From contig NZ_VTWS01000001.1 in the NCBI RefSeq assembly GCF_008727875.1, forward strand, positions 1-64,000: a stretch of 64,000 nucleotides of DNA, in the 5' to 3' direction. Position 1 is the stretch's first letter. Each line of letters begins with the position of its first letter. The translations under genes were made by a program, and so were the position numbers. Origin of the DNA: Larkinella humicola. Lineage in GTDB: Bacteria; Bacteroidota; Bacteroidia; Cytophagales; Spirosomataceae. The notes under the pieces are model-generated. The model was given only the letters and a program-made list of their open reading frames with translations. It was not told where the DNA came from and did not search any database. Of the stretch, positions 17,266 to 25,879 are shown piece by piece.

Positions 17266-20133
17266 TTACTCTTCCAGCGCCTTCGCCAGCACCTGCTGAA
17301 TTTCGTGATTCTCGTGCGAGTGTTCCATTTTCCCCAACCGCTCATTCAGTTCTTTCAGCACTTTTTTCGAGTCATTCGATCCAATGGCCCCAATGCGTTG
17401 AACCGCATACGGCATGATTTTCGGAAGTTTGGCTTTCTCGGCCATCTGCAACAGCCGTTTGGCATCCACAACGGCCAGCGGTTCGGCGGCATACCACACC
17501 ATCAGCGGCAGGTTAGGGTCGTCTTTGTCTTCGGTTTTCTGAACCAGCGCTTCCAGCACGTCCCACCGCTGAGCCGGTTCCAGACGCAGCATCGCCGAGG
17601 TCAGGTAAAGCCGTACCAGAGCCGAATTGTCATTCTGGGCCAGGGCCGCAAAGCGTTTCAGGGTTTCCGGCGCAACGGTTTTGTCCTCCGCCAGCAGTTG
17701 AATCGCCCAGCTTCGGACGTATTCGCTCTCGTTGGCAAGCAGGTCTGCCAGCTCTTTTTCGGTCAGCCCCTTCGTCACGTGCAACGCCCACAGCGCCCGG
17801 AGTTTCCGGGTGGCATCGGGATTTTTAACCAGTATTTCCTTCAGGGCTTTGTGAACCTTCTTGTTGGGGCCGCGCTCCTGCAAAATCGTACGGGCCTGTC
17901 TGACATACCACTCGTTCGGATTAAGCTGCTGATTCACCAGCTCCAGATCCGACGCTTTCGACAGATCGACCTGCACCCACTTGTCATTTTCGTGGGTAAT
18001 CTTGAAAATCCGGCCCATCGTTTTGTTGTGCACATCCGGGTTTGAACTGTGGCACTGGTTTTTATCGTACCAGTCGATGGCAAAAACCGATCCGCTGGGG
18101 TCGTATTTCATATTGAGCCACTGCGACCACGAATCGTTCATGGCCAGAAAATCCGGTTTGTGTTTCACCGAATAGCCCGATCCCGACCGGGTCGGATGAT
18201 CCTGGTTTAGCCGGGCTCCGTTGATGTTGTTCATAAAAATATCGTTGCGGTATTCCTGCGGCCAGCTATGGCCGAGGTAGATCATGGCCCCGGCGTGGGC
18301 GTGTCCCCCTCCCGCTGCCGCCGACCGGAAATTGCCGGCATGAGGACCCCGTTTGCCCAGCCAGTGGACGTGATCGGCGTGGGTTTTGATGTCGTCGTAG
18401 GTATACGGGTTGAAATGTTTGCCGGCCTGCCGGAAATACCGCCCGCCCTGAATCATGTGATACATGTGCGGAATGACGCAGGCGGTGATGAAGGCATGTC
18501 CGTAGTCGTTGAAGTCGATGCCCCAGGGGTTGCTGGTGCCTTCGGCAAACAGTTCAAACTGGTGGTTGGTCGGATGATACCGCCACACCCCGGCGTTCAG
18601 TTTGGTCCGCTCCGAATCCGGTGCGCCCGGTTTTCCAACGTTCGAATGCGTAAAGACGCCGTGGTTGCCATACAGCCAGCCATCGGGTCCCCAGCGCAGG
18701 CTGTTGAGGGTTTCGTGGGTATCCTGCGTGCCCCAGCCGTCGAGCAGCTTCTGGGCCGGGCCGGTTGGTTTATCGGTTTTGAAATCCGCCGGAATGAACA
18801 GCAGATAGGGAGCTGCCCCCAGCCACACGCCCCCCATGCCCACTTCCATCCCGCTGACGAGGTTCAGCCCCTCGGCAAAAACTTTTTTCTTATCCAGCGT
18901 TCCATCGCCGTTGGTGTCTTCAAAAATCAGAATGCGGTCCCGACCCTGGCCTTCGGGTGCCGGAACCGGATACGTGTGTGATTCGACCACCCAAAGCCGA
19001 CCCCGCCAGTCGATGGTGAAACAGATTGGTTTGATGATGTCGGGTTCGGCGGCTGCCAGCGTAATCTTGAATCCTTTCGGCAGGGTCATCACCTTAGCGG
19101 CTTCCGTACCGGAAAGGCCGGCGTGAAGGACAGGATCGAGGGGCGGCAGAATGATGATGTCCTTCTGATCCAGCTCGTTCGGAAAGGTGGGGCGGGTGGG
19201 ATAAAACAGAAACGAATCAAAATTGATGTGCGCCCACTTGTCGTTCGGAATGTACGGAATCTGGGAAATACCGGTTTCGTTGTCGATGATCCGAATGAAA
19301 ATATCCTGGTTCAGATACGGTTGCAGATCCACGACGGCGGGTTGGAGTGTGGCCCGACCCTGTCCGGTAATGTGGTAAATAATCTTATTGGTTCCCGCCT
19401 GAACGAGTTCGACGCGCGTATCCTGCAACGCCCCGCCCGACACCCGGAAAGCCGCAAACGGCTGGGTTACTTTAAACGGTACGGAAGTCAGCGTCCCGGT
19501 TTGTTTGTAGTTCGCCGTTCCCCCGCTGCTCAGGAAATATTTCCCTTCAAAACCGATGTTCATTTCCTTTTCATGCACCGGCGACGGATCGGCGTTCACG
19601 AGCGGGTTGGCAAAGGCGTCGCCGGTGGCCGTCCAGTCTTTCAGCGTTCCGGTTTCGAAGTTCAGGTTGAGCGGCTGGCCGTCTTTCATCGGCACCTGCC
19701 CGGCAATGGTGGCGTCCGAAATCACGCCCTCCACCACCTCGATGGCCCCCACCATCCCGGCGGCCCGGTGGCCCGGAACGGAACAATAATACGTATCATT
19801 CTGACCAGCCGTAAATACGATGCTGGTGCTGGATCCTTTTTCGAGGATCGTCTTGCTTTTCAATTTGAGTTTTTCCAGCGCAATGTCGTGCGTCATGGTC
19901 TCCCCGTTGGTGATCGTAATGCGCACCCGGTCGCCTTTGTTGGCCCGTAAGGTGGGATTTCGCGCGCCGTTCTTACTGAAAAAACCGGTCATATTCGCTT
20001 CCAGCGCATAATCGCGGTCAATCTTCGTGGTGTCCTGATTGGATCGGGTGGGAGAGATTTTTGCCAGAGGATCCGTTTGGGTGGTGGCAAGGATGGCGAA
20101 AACAAACGGAATGAGCAAAAGGAGTTTGTACAT
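17266..20133 (-). CDS. Cupredoxin / PVC-type dehydrogenase / HEAT fusion protein
   Basis: 955 aa with an N-terminal signal peptide. Residues about 40-135 form a type 1 copper (plastocyanin/azurin-like) domain with likely ligands His82, Cys117, His122 and Met127. Residues about 155-320 resemble a carbohydrate-binding-like beta-sandwich. About 330-720 is the propeller found in PVC-type putative membrane-bound dehydrogenases (LPKGFKITLAAAEPDI, WRGRLWVVESHTYP, NSLRWGPDGWLYGNHG, SNPWGIDFNDYGHAF). The C-terminus (about 740-950) has HEAT-like helices. The family often ends in a c-type cytochrome with CxxCH; none is present here, so electrons would have to leave by the copper domain or another carrier (inference). 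The substrate is probably a sugar or alcohol, not determined. Confidence 0.85.
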   Translation of the reverse strand: MYKLLLLIPFVFAILATTQTDPLAKISPTRSNQDTTKIDRDYALEANMTGFFSKNGARNPTLRANKGDRVRITITNGETMTHDIALEKLKLKSKTILEKGSSTSIVFTAGQNDTYYCSVPGHRAAGMVGAIEVVEGVISDATIAGQVPMKDGQPLNLNFETGTLKDWTATGDAFANPLVNADPSPVHEKEMNIGFEGKYFLSSGGTANYKQTGTLTSVPFKVTQPFAAFRVSGGALQDTRVELVQAGTNKIIYHITGQGRATLQPAVVDLQPYLNQDIFIRIIDNETGISQIPYIPNDKWAHINFDSFLFYPTRPTFPNELDQKDIIILPPLDPVLHAGLSGTEAAKVMTLPKGFKITLAAAEPDIIKPICFTIDWRGRLWVVESHTYPVPAPEGQGRDRILIFEDTNGDGTLDKKKVFAEGLNLVSGMEVGMGGVWLGAAPYLLFIPADFKTDKPTGPAQKLLDGWGTQDTHETLNSLRWGPDGWLYGNHGVFTHSNVGKPGAPDSERTKLNAGVWRYHPTNHQFELFAEGTSNPWGIDFNDYGHAFITACVIPHMYHMIQGGRYFRQAGKHFNPYTYDDIKTHADHVHWLGKRGPHAGNFRSAAAGGGHAHAGAMIYLGHSWPQEYRNDIFMNNINGARLNQDHPTRSGSGYSVKHKPDFLAMNDSWSQWLNMKYDPSGSVFAIDWYDKNQCHSSNPDVHNKTMGRIFKITHENDKWVQVDLSKASDLELVNQQLNPNEWYVRQARTILQERGPNKKVHKALKEILVKNPDATRKLRALWALHVTKGLTEKELADLLANESEYVRSWAIQLLAEDKTVAPETLKRFAALAQNDNSALVRLYLTSAMLRLEPAQRWDVLEALVQKTEDKDDPNLPLMVWYAAEPLAVVDAKRLLQMAEKAKLPKIMPYAVQRIGAIGSNDSKKVLKELNERLGKMEHSHENHEIQQVLAKALEE

Positions 20134-20212
20134 GGGAACAATTCATAAAGGTCTAGGAATCTATACGTTAAAATTAGGAGAAAATTCAATGTCTCCAACG
20201 TTCCGGCTATCC

Positions 20213-20220
20213 CAAATTTA
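20213..20220 (-). promoter_or_regulatory. Candidate -7 promoter box (TAAATTTG)
   Basis: On the minus strand this is a perfect match to the Bacteroidota -7 consensus TAnnTTTG, 79 bases before the start codon of the cupredoxin fusion gene. A -33 element at the usual spacing is not clear. Confidence 0.4.
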
Positions 20221-20294
20221 GGCCCGTTGAAACAGCATTAGCACTCAACTTTGTCAGAGCTTTCGCTTGTTTGCCCCTCAATTCCCTTATTGAT

Positions 20295-20514
20295 TTAAAC
20301 AAAATAACCGCTGGATTTAGGTTGTGGCTTATCAGCCCACGGCTTTAGCTGTGCGTAAATTGAAGTGAAACCAAATCATTACGAAACCGTTTTAACGGTT
20401 TTGCCATACCACGAAACCGTTAAAACGGTTCTGGTAGCAGGGATTACTTTTCGCTTTAACCACAGCTTTAGCTGTGGGCTGATGAACATTTACTTCGGCG
20501 GTTGTTTTATTTAA
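20295..20514. repeat. 220-bp imperfect palindrome with nested hairpins (MITE/REP-like)
   Basis: The ends match as inverted copies over 19 bp (16 of 19). Inside are paired ATCAGCCCAC segments (20331-20340 and its inverse near 20474-20483), each next to a near-palindrome around TTTAGCTGTG, and in the centre two self-complementary units (AAACCGTTTTAACGGT near 20384 and AAACCGTTAAAACGGT near 20414) that are also inverted copies of each other. No protein is encoded. It occupies the divergent gap 20134-20789, which otherwise shows only a candidate promoter. It looks like a non-autonomous mobile or REP-type element. Confidence 0.8.
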
Positions 20515-20789
20515 CGTGAACTATGAGATTATTGACCCCGGAGTGCTCAGAATACGCATTTGCTCGTATAATTACGTGCCGCTGGCACTCAAACTACGGT
20601 TAGGCAGGGGCATCATCTCATCGTTCGCGTTTATGTGAATCAATTAAGGGATTAAAAGCGAACGTCCTGATTATGTATGGTGAAGACACTACAGCAAGGA
20701 TGAAAAAACATATAGAAATAAGCTTACTTTCGTTCATCAGTAAAAGGTATGGCAACGGCATTTTCTTCACAATATAATCTGTACGGGAT

Positions 20790-21473
20790 ATGAAATGGTC
20801 ATTTGTTATTCAGCAAAAAATAAAGGCAGCTTTTCTTCTGACCGGCATTATGGTATTGATTGTGTTGAGCACGTTTCTTTCCCGCAGCAACATCAACGAC
20901 ATCGATAAATCCTTCTCTTCCATCTACCAGGATCGGCTGATTCCGGCAGTCGATATGGTTTATTTAATCGAAAATCTGTATACCAAACGACTTTTGGTAG
21001 AAAAGCACCTCACGTCAACAACAACCTCCACCCCGGCCGAAATCAAAGCCTTTCTTAAAACCAAAAACCAGTCGATCGATTCACTCATCCGGAATTATGA
21101 AAAGACCTTTCTGATTACGGAAGAAGCTAAAAGTCTACACGCGTTTAAAAACCGGGTTGCTGAATATGCGCTGCTCGAAAACCGCATCCTTCGCCTGAGT
21201 CAATCCGGAAATAAAGAAGCGGGAAGTGTGGTATTCAACGGCAAAGGTTCCCGAACATTTCAACAGGCCATTTTGTGTCTCAATGAATTAACCAACATTC
21301 AATACACCGAGGGTCAGAGCCTGATGAACGAATCAAAAACAGAATCCTCACAATTCAACCTGATCTCATCCCTCCAGATTGCCATCGCTATTGTCATCGG
21401 CTTGCTGATACTGGGCCTGATTCATAATTCTAAAATCATTCACCAGGACCGACAACCGTTTCATTTAAACTAG
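20790..21473 (+). CDS. Stand-alone four-helix-bundle sensory protein (4HB_MCP type)
   Basis: 227 aa. A transmembrane helix at about 10-28 and another at about 194-215 flank a periplasmic helical region of about 165 residues, the layout of the four-helix-bundle sensor of chemoreceptors and some kinases. The protein stops about 12 residues after the second helix: there is no HAMP, kinase or methyl-accepting domain. The following DNA (21474-21646) shows no continuation in any frame that would indicate a frameshift. It may act with a separate transducer or be a remnant that lost its output domain. Confidence 0.7.
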   Translation: MKWSFVIQQKIKAAFLLTGIMVLIVLSTFLSRSNINDIDKSFSSIYQDRLIPAVDMVYLIENLYTKRLLVEKHLTSTTTSTPAEIKAFLKTKNQSIDSLIRNYEKTFLITEEAKSLHAFKNRVAEYALLENRILRLSQSGNKEAGSVVFNGKGSRTFQQAILCLNELTNIQYTEGQSLMNESKTESSQFNLISSLQIAIAIVIGLLILGLIHNSKIIHQDRQPFHLN

Positions 21474-21646
21474 CCCCTAATCGATTTTATATACAAACAA
21501 CAACACCTGTGTATAAAAAAATTAACCTGGCCCTGAAGACCACATATCTTTTCAAAAAAAGTAACTTACCTGACAAAATCACCTCGAACAAATCCTGCGA
21601 ACGAAAGTTGTGATCAATGTAGAGGAACGCATTTTTTTCTGTCACA

Positions 21647-22396
21647 ATGATCAAATTGGGGTTTTATGTTTTGGGAGCCGTACTGTTACTGGCTTGCGGA
21701 GGAGATCATACGTCATCCGGTACACCGTCAACTGCTTCTTCCGAAACACCTCTCGCCAAGACCAAAACCGCCCAAAACCCGACGAATCCAGCGCGACAAT
21801 TGGCGCTTTATCTCAACAAACTCCAATTTTACAATGGCCAGCGGGCGAGCCAGTTCGAGGCTCATCACTATTGCAGTACGCTCAGTGAAGACCTGACCCA
21901 ATGCGTCATTTTTGACGGTGCCGGAACGAATGCCAAATTGATGGGGGTGGAATACGTCATTTCGGAGCGCCTGTTTAAAACCCTGCCGGACGATGAAAAA
22001 AAACTCTGGCACAGCTACCGTTACGACGTGAAAAGCGGGATGCTGGTGGCCCCCGGTTTAAGTCCGAAGGCCGAACACAATCTGATGAGTGCGCTGGTTA
22101 CGCAGTATGGGAAAACCTGGCAACTCTGGCACACCGATCAGGACCCGACACTCCCCTTCGGTGGCCCGGCGCTGGTGATGGACTTTACGAGAGATGGCCA
22201 GATCGACCCCAGCCTGTTGCAAACCCGCGACAGACGGTTGAATGTTTCGTCGGCCGAAAAGCGGCAATTGCGGTCTGACATCCTGGGCCGCCCACCCGTT
22301 TCCGGAGCCGACGCCTGGCAAAATGGCCCCCGCATCCAGCTTCCGGCGCTCACCCGCCGAAATTATCCCCATCTTCAAAAAGATACCCTCCGGTAA
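21647..22396 (+). CDS. OBAP/DUF1264-family lipoprotein
   Basis: 249 aa. The N-terminus has a lipobox (VLLLACGG, Cys17) and a Ser/Thr-rich linker. The rest matches the oil-body-associated protein family (DUF1264): FEAHHYCSTLSEDLTQCVIF near 75, LMGVEYVISERLFKTLP near 100, YGKTWQLWHTDQDPTLPFG near 155. The family was named in plant oil bodies, but bacterial members are common and uncharacterised; here it is an outer-membrane or periplasmic lipoprotein. It is followed 95 bp later by the ROK gene on the same strand. Confidence 0.8.
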   Translation: MIKLGFYVLGAVLLLACGGDHTSSGTPSTASSETPLAKTKTAQNPTNPARQLALYLNKLQFYNGQRASQFEAHHYCSTLSEDLTQCVIFDGAGTNAKLMGVEYVISERLFKTLPDDEKKLWHSYRYDVKSGMLVAPGLSPKAEHNLMSALVTQYGKTWQLWHTDQDPTLPFGGPALVMDFTRDGQIDPSLLQTRDRRLNVSSAEKRQLRSDILGRPPVSGADAWQNGPRIQLPALTRRNYPHLQKDTLR

Positions 22397-22491
22397 TTTT
22401 TTTCTTCTTTACTTTGCCGCGTGACTGTGCTTCGGGCACATCGCCTGATCATCTATTCCTACGCATGGCGGATTGAGTTCCGCTCCACAGA

Positions 22492-23385
22492 ATGAATCTT
22501 GGCATTGAAATTGGCGGTACCAAACTGCAACTCGTAGCGGGTGAAGCAGCCATCCTTCGGCACCATTTCCGGTTTACGGTCGATAAGTCCCGCGGGGCCG
22601 CCGGCATTTTAGCCCACATCGACGACACCCTCCGGCAACTTCCCGAACCCATTCAAACCATTGGCGTCGGGTTCGGCGGACCGGTCGATACCCAAACCGG
22701 CCGGATCGCGACTTCCCACCAGATTGAAGGCTGGGCCGGTTTTGGCCTGGGCGAGTGGCTGCGGCAACGGACGTCGGCCCAGCGGATTCGGGTGGAAAAC
22801 GACGCCAATGTGGCGGCTCTGGGCGAGGCCCTACACGGCGCCGGACGCACCTTCCGACAGGTTTTTTACGTGACACTCGGCAGTGGCGTTGGAGGTGGCC
22901 TGGTGATCGACGGGCAAATTTACCACGGAATGCCGCCCGGCGAAACCGAAATCGGCCACCTTCGGCTCGATAAAGCCGGGACTACGCTGGAGTCGGTCTG
23001 TTCCGGCTGGGCCGTCGACCGCGAAATCCGCGAAGCGCAGACCAACCTGCCCCCGGACTCGATTCTAAAGCAGGTGGTTGGCGCGGCCCAAACCGGTGAA
23101 GCCCGGTTTTTACGGGAAGCATTCGACCGGGGCGACCCGACGGCCCAGCGAATCGTCGGACGACTGGCCGACGATCTGGCGTTTGGGCTCTCACACGCCG
23201 TGCATCTCTTGCATCCGGACGTCATCGTGCTGGGGGGCGGCCTGTCGCTGACCGGCGAACCCCTGCGTTCGGCGGTTGAAAGACGATTGCCAGCCTACCT
23301 GATGGGCGCTTTTCAACCCGGCCCGGCGATCCGGCTGGCAGAACTGGGCGAAAATACCGTGCCAATTGGCGCATTGAGTTTATAA
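22492..23385 (+). CDS. ROK-family sugar kinase
   Basis: 297 aa. The N-terminal phosphate loop LGIEIGGTKLQL, the GVGFGGPVD strand, ENDANVAALGEA (with the catalytic Asp), the phosphate-2 segment LGSGVGGGLVIDG and the GGGLSLTG adenosine region are all present, as in glucokinase-type ROK proteins. The ROK zinc site normally reads GHx...CxCGxxGC; here the His remains (EIGHLRL) but the Cys cluster is reduced to one Cys (ESVCSGW), so zinc is probably not bound. The SIS-isomerase gene follows directly, suggesting one operon for phosphorylation and isomerisation of a sugar. Confidence 0.85.
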   Translation: MNLGIEIGGTKLQLVAGEAAILRHHFRFTVDKSRGAAGILAHIDDTLRQLPEPIQTIGVGFGGPVDTQTGRIATSHQIEGWAGFGLGEWLRQRTSAQRIRVENDANVAALGEALHGAGRTFRQVFYVTLGSGVGGGLVIDGQIYHGMPPGETEIGHLRLDKAGTTLESVCSGWAVDREIREAQTNLPPDSILKQVVGAAQTGEARFLREAFDRGDPTAQRIVGRLADDLAFGLSHAVHLLHPDVIVLGGGLSLTGEPLRSAVERRLPAYLMGAFQPGPAIRLAELGENTVPIGALSL

Positions 23386-23442
23386 ATGAACAACCGGACG
23401 TTCGGTTCAACAACCCTCTACTACTTCAATCTTATACTTGGT

Positions 23443-24003
23443 ATGCAAACGTATTTTGAACAGTATCTTGTTCACCATCAGGCGGCTATCGACTCCATTC
23501 CGGTCGAGCGAGTGGAACGCATTGTTAAACTGCTGAAAACCTGCTGGGAGGAAGACCGCCAGTTTTTCGTTTTTGGCAACGGCGGCAGCGCGGCCAATGC
23601 TTCCCATTTCATTACGGATCTGGGAAAAGGCGCTTCCGACCGGCTTGGCAAGCGGTTTCGCTGCCTGTCGCTGAACGACAATACCGCCTGGATCACGGCC
23701 CTCGGCAACGATTATTCCTACGATGACGTGTTTGTGGGGCAGTTGCAAAACTACGCCCGGCCCGGCGATCTGGTGCTGACGATGAGTGTCAGCGGCAGTT
23801 CGCCCAATCTGGTGAAAGCCGTTCAGTGGGCCAATGAACACGAACTCACAACGGTGGCCCTCGTCGGCGGCAAACGCGGCACCCTCGCCGACCTCGCCCA
23901 CGAAGTGATCGCCATTGACTCGGTTCATTACGGTCGCGTGGAAGACGCCCACATGACAATCTGCCACATGCTGTGTTACGCCTTTATGGAGAATAGCATT
24001 TAA
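23443..24003 (+). CDS. SIS-domain phosphosugar isomerase, GmhA-like
   Basis: 186 aa from ATG 23443, the start that gives a family-length protein. Another ATG at 23386 directly abuts the ROK stop and would add 19 residues of atypical sequence. The sugar isomerase fold shows FVFGNGGSAANASHF (phosphate and sugar binding), LTMSVSGSSPNLVKA and a C-terminal helix with EDAHMTICHMLCYAF. GmhA converts sedoheptulose 7-phosphate to D-glycero-D-manno-heptose 7-phosphate for heptose synthesis; other SIS proteins act on amino-sugar phosphates. No other heptose gene is nearby, so the exact substrate is unknown. Confidence 0.8.
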   Translation: MQTYFEQYLVHHQAAIDSIPVERVERIVKLLKTCWEEDRQFFVFGNGGSAANASHFITDLGKGASDRLGKRFRCLSLNDNTAWITALGNDYSYDDVFVGQLQNYARPGDLVLTMSVSGSSPNLVKAVQWANEHELTTVALVGGKRGTLADLAHEVIAIDSVHYGRVEDAHMTICHMLCYAFMENSI

Positions 24004-24014
24004 GTTTGACGTTA

Positions 24015-24107
24015 TTTCGCGGAGTTGAGCGGAGAAAAAGAGAGGTAAGCGGAGATATTTTATTAAACTCTGCTAAACTCCCTTTTACTCCGCTCAACTC
24101 CGCGAAA
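24015..24107. repeat. Inverted repeat between convergent genes
   Basis: Perfect 20-bp outer arms (24015-24034 and 24088-24107; core CGCGGAGTTGAGCGGAG) with imperfect pairing continuing inward (GGAGAAAAAGAG with CTCCCTTTTACTCC). It fills the gap between the SIS gene and the convergent Mo-enzyme gene and could terminate both. Confidence 0.8.
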
Positions 24108-24116
24108 CAATTCTTT

Positions 24117-24827
24117 TTAACTATACCGATCATTCCGCCACGGGTAAGCCGTGTTGGAGTATCCGCGTTCTTCCCAGAAACCCAGGCGGTTCCCGGCCAG
24201 AAACTCGATGCGTTTGATCCATTTGGAGCCTTTCCAGGCGTAAAGCTGGGGCGTAATCATGCGAACCGGCCCGCCGTGTTCAAGGGGAAGCGGCTCACCC
24301 TCAACGGTATGAACCAGCAGGACGTCGGATTTGAGGGCTTCTTCCAATGCCATATTGGTTGAGTATCCATCGAAACCGTAGCACATGACGTGCGTGGCGG
24401 TTTCTTTCGGCATCACCAGCGCAGCCAGATCCGCAAACCGGACGCCCACCCACGGCACATCCAGCTTCGACCAGGTCGTTACGCAGTGAAAATCACTCAC
24501 ATCCTCCGTTTGGGGCAGTGCCATGAAATCCGCCCATTTCAGCCGAACCGGCTGTTCGACCTCCCCGTCGATGGCCAACTGCCACTTGTCCAGCGGAATG
24601 TTAGGGTGGTGGCCCAGGTCAAGAACCGGCCATTTTTTCGTAACCGTTTGGCTTTTTGGTATCTTCGGCATTCCGTGGCGGTTCGGCGGACCAGAGCCCA
24701 GGGGTTTTTCGTCGGTCATTGACGGGGTGTTCTGAATGGCTTCCTCAAACCGGCGTTTTAGCTTCATGCGGGCGTCGATGATGCGGTCGAGTTTATCAGC
24801 ATTCGGGGCAGTTTCGTTCGGCTCCAT
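24117..24827 (-). CDS. Sulfite-oxidase-fold molybdopterin oxidoreductase
   Basis: 236 aa. The core matches the oxidoreductase molybdopterin-binding (SUOX/YedY) domain: LAIDGEVEQPVRLKWADFMA, then FHCVTTWSKLDVPWVGVR with Cys115 as the probable Mo ligand, and the C-terminal GGPVRMITPQLYAWKGSKW. There is no Tat or Sec signal, so it is a cytoplasmic variant, unlike periplasmic YedY (MsrP). No haem partner gene is next to it. The substrate is unknown. Confidence 0.8.
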   Translation of the reverse strand: MEPNETAPNADKLDRIIDARMKLKRRFEEAIQNTPSMTDEKPLGSGPPNRHGMPKIPKSQTVTKKWPVLDLGHHPNIPLDKWQLAIDGEVEQPVRLKWADFMALPQTEDVSDFHCVTTWSKLDVPWVGVRFADLAALVMPKETATHVMCYGFDGYSTNMALEEALKSDVLLVHTVEGEPLPLEHGGPVRMITPQLYAWKGSKWIKRIEFLAGNRLGFWEERGYSNTAYPWRNDRYS

Positions 24828-24892
24828 GCGTTTTTAGTTTGATGAATAACGGCCCGTAAGCCTATTGATAATACAAAAAAGCAAAACCCATC

Positions 24893-25768
24893 ATGGAACC
24901 GTTAAGCCGCCGACAACACGGTTTTTTGCTGCTGATTCTGGTCCCGCTTCTGGCAACGATCGCGTCGCACGTCGTTTTTTACCGGCATTTTCCGTGGCAG
25001 CCGGCGTATCGTTTTCCGACGGCTTACTTTCTGACGGTTGCCACGGTCATGCTCTCGTGCTGGTCGGTCAATGTAGTCATTTTCCGGCATTTCGACCGCC
25101 GTTTGCCGTTTTCCTACAACCCTACGCAACGCATCGGGCGGCAATTTGCGGTGGGCGGTTTAGCTACGTTGCTGACGTTTTCGGTTGTTTTCCCCTGCGC
25201 CATCCGGCTGTATTCCGGTTTCTGGCCCAATTCGGTTCAACTCACGTCCGGTATTTTTGTCTGCATCACCATCGCCACGCTGATCAACGGCGGCTACGTC
25301 GGCTTGTATCTGCTCCAGGCCTTTCGGCTCGAAAAACAGTCGGCGACGGAAGCCATCAACCGCAAAGTAAACCACCTGCAACCGCCGGTTCGACCGGTTT
25401 TGGATGCAGCCCTTTTGATCGACGCCGGTTCCCGCCAGTTCCGGTTGCGCCCCGACGAAATCGCCTATTTCTTCTCGACCCAGGGCGTGGTTCTGCTGGT
25501 TAAAACCGACGGGCAGCAACTGACCACGAATTACAACTCCTTTTCCCGGCTGGAAAGTTTGCTCCCTGAAGGCTATTTTTTCCAGTTAAACCGCCAGTTC
25601 ATCGTCTCGCTGGCGGCCATTCGAACGGTGCAGGACGACAGCAACCGCAAGCTCCGGGTGACGCTGACCCCGGCTTTGCACCGGAACCAGCCCGAAGAAA
25701 CCGTGACGGTCAGCCGGTACCGGAACGCGGAGTTTAAGAAGTGGCTGCAACAGGTGGCCGTTGGCTGA
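24893..25768 (+). CDS. Membrane-anchored LytTR-type DNA-binding protein
   Basis: 291 aa. Four hydrophobic segments fill residues about 10-155. The C-terminal 100 residues are a LytTR DNA-binding domain (LRPDEIAYFFSTQGVVLLV, EGYFFQLNRQFIVSLAAI, VTVSRYRNAEFKKWLQ). It lacks a receiver, so it must sense directly through its membrane part, as in other membrane LytTR regulators. The membrane-protein gene 111 bp downstream on the same strand is a possible target or partner. Confidence 0.8.
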   Translation: MEPLSRRQHGFLLLILVPLLATIASHVVFYRHFPWQPAYRFPTAYFLTVATVMLSCWSVNVVIFRHFDRRLPFSYNPTQRIGRQFAVGGLATLLTFSVVFPCAIRLYSGFWPNSVQLTSGIFVCITIATLINGGYVGLYLLQAFRLEKQSATEAINRKVNHLQPPVRPVLDAALLIDAGSRQFRLRPDEIAYFFSTQGVVLLVKTDGQQLTTNYNSFSRLESLLPEGYFFQLNRQFIVSLAAIRTVQDDSNRKLRVTLTPALHRNQPEETVTVSRYRNAEFKKWLQQVAVG

Positions 25769-25879
25769 CCCTTCATCACCGTTTTCCGTACCATTCGTTG
25801 AATCGGGCCCGAAAACCGTTCCAAAAACCGTTTTTGCGGCCTTGCTTTACAGCATCAAACCAAAAAGCTGTAAACAACG

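Noticed and set aside
17260-18045. Plus-strand frame opposite the cupredoxin-dehydrogenase gene
   Set aside because: Antisense to a gene with clear copper and propeller motifs.
20672-20776. 34-codon ORF in the gap before the four-helix sensor gene
   Set aside because: AT-rich, no recognisable pattern and no sign of coding bias.
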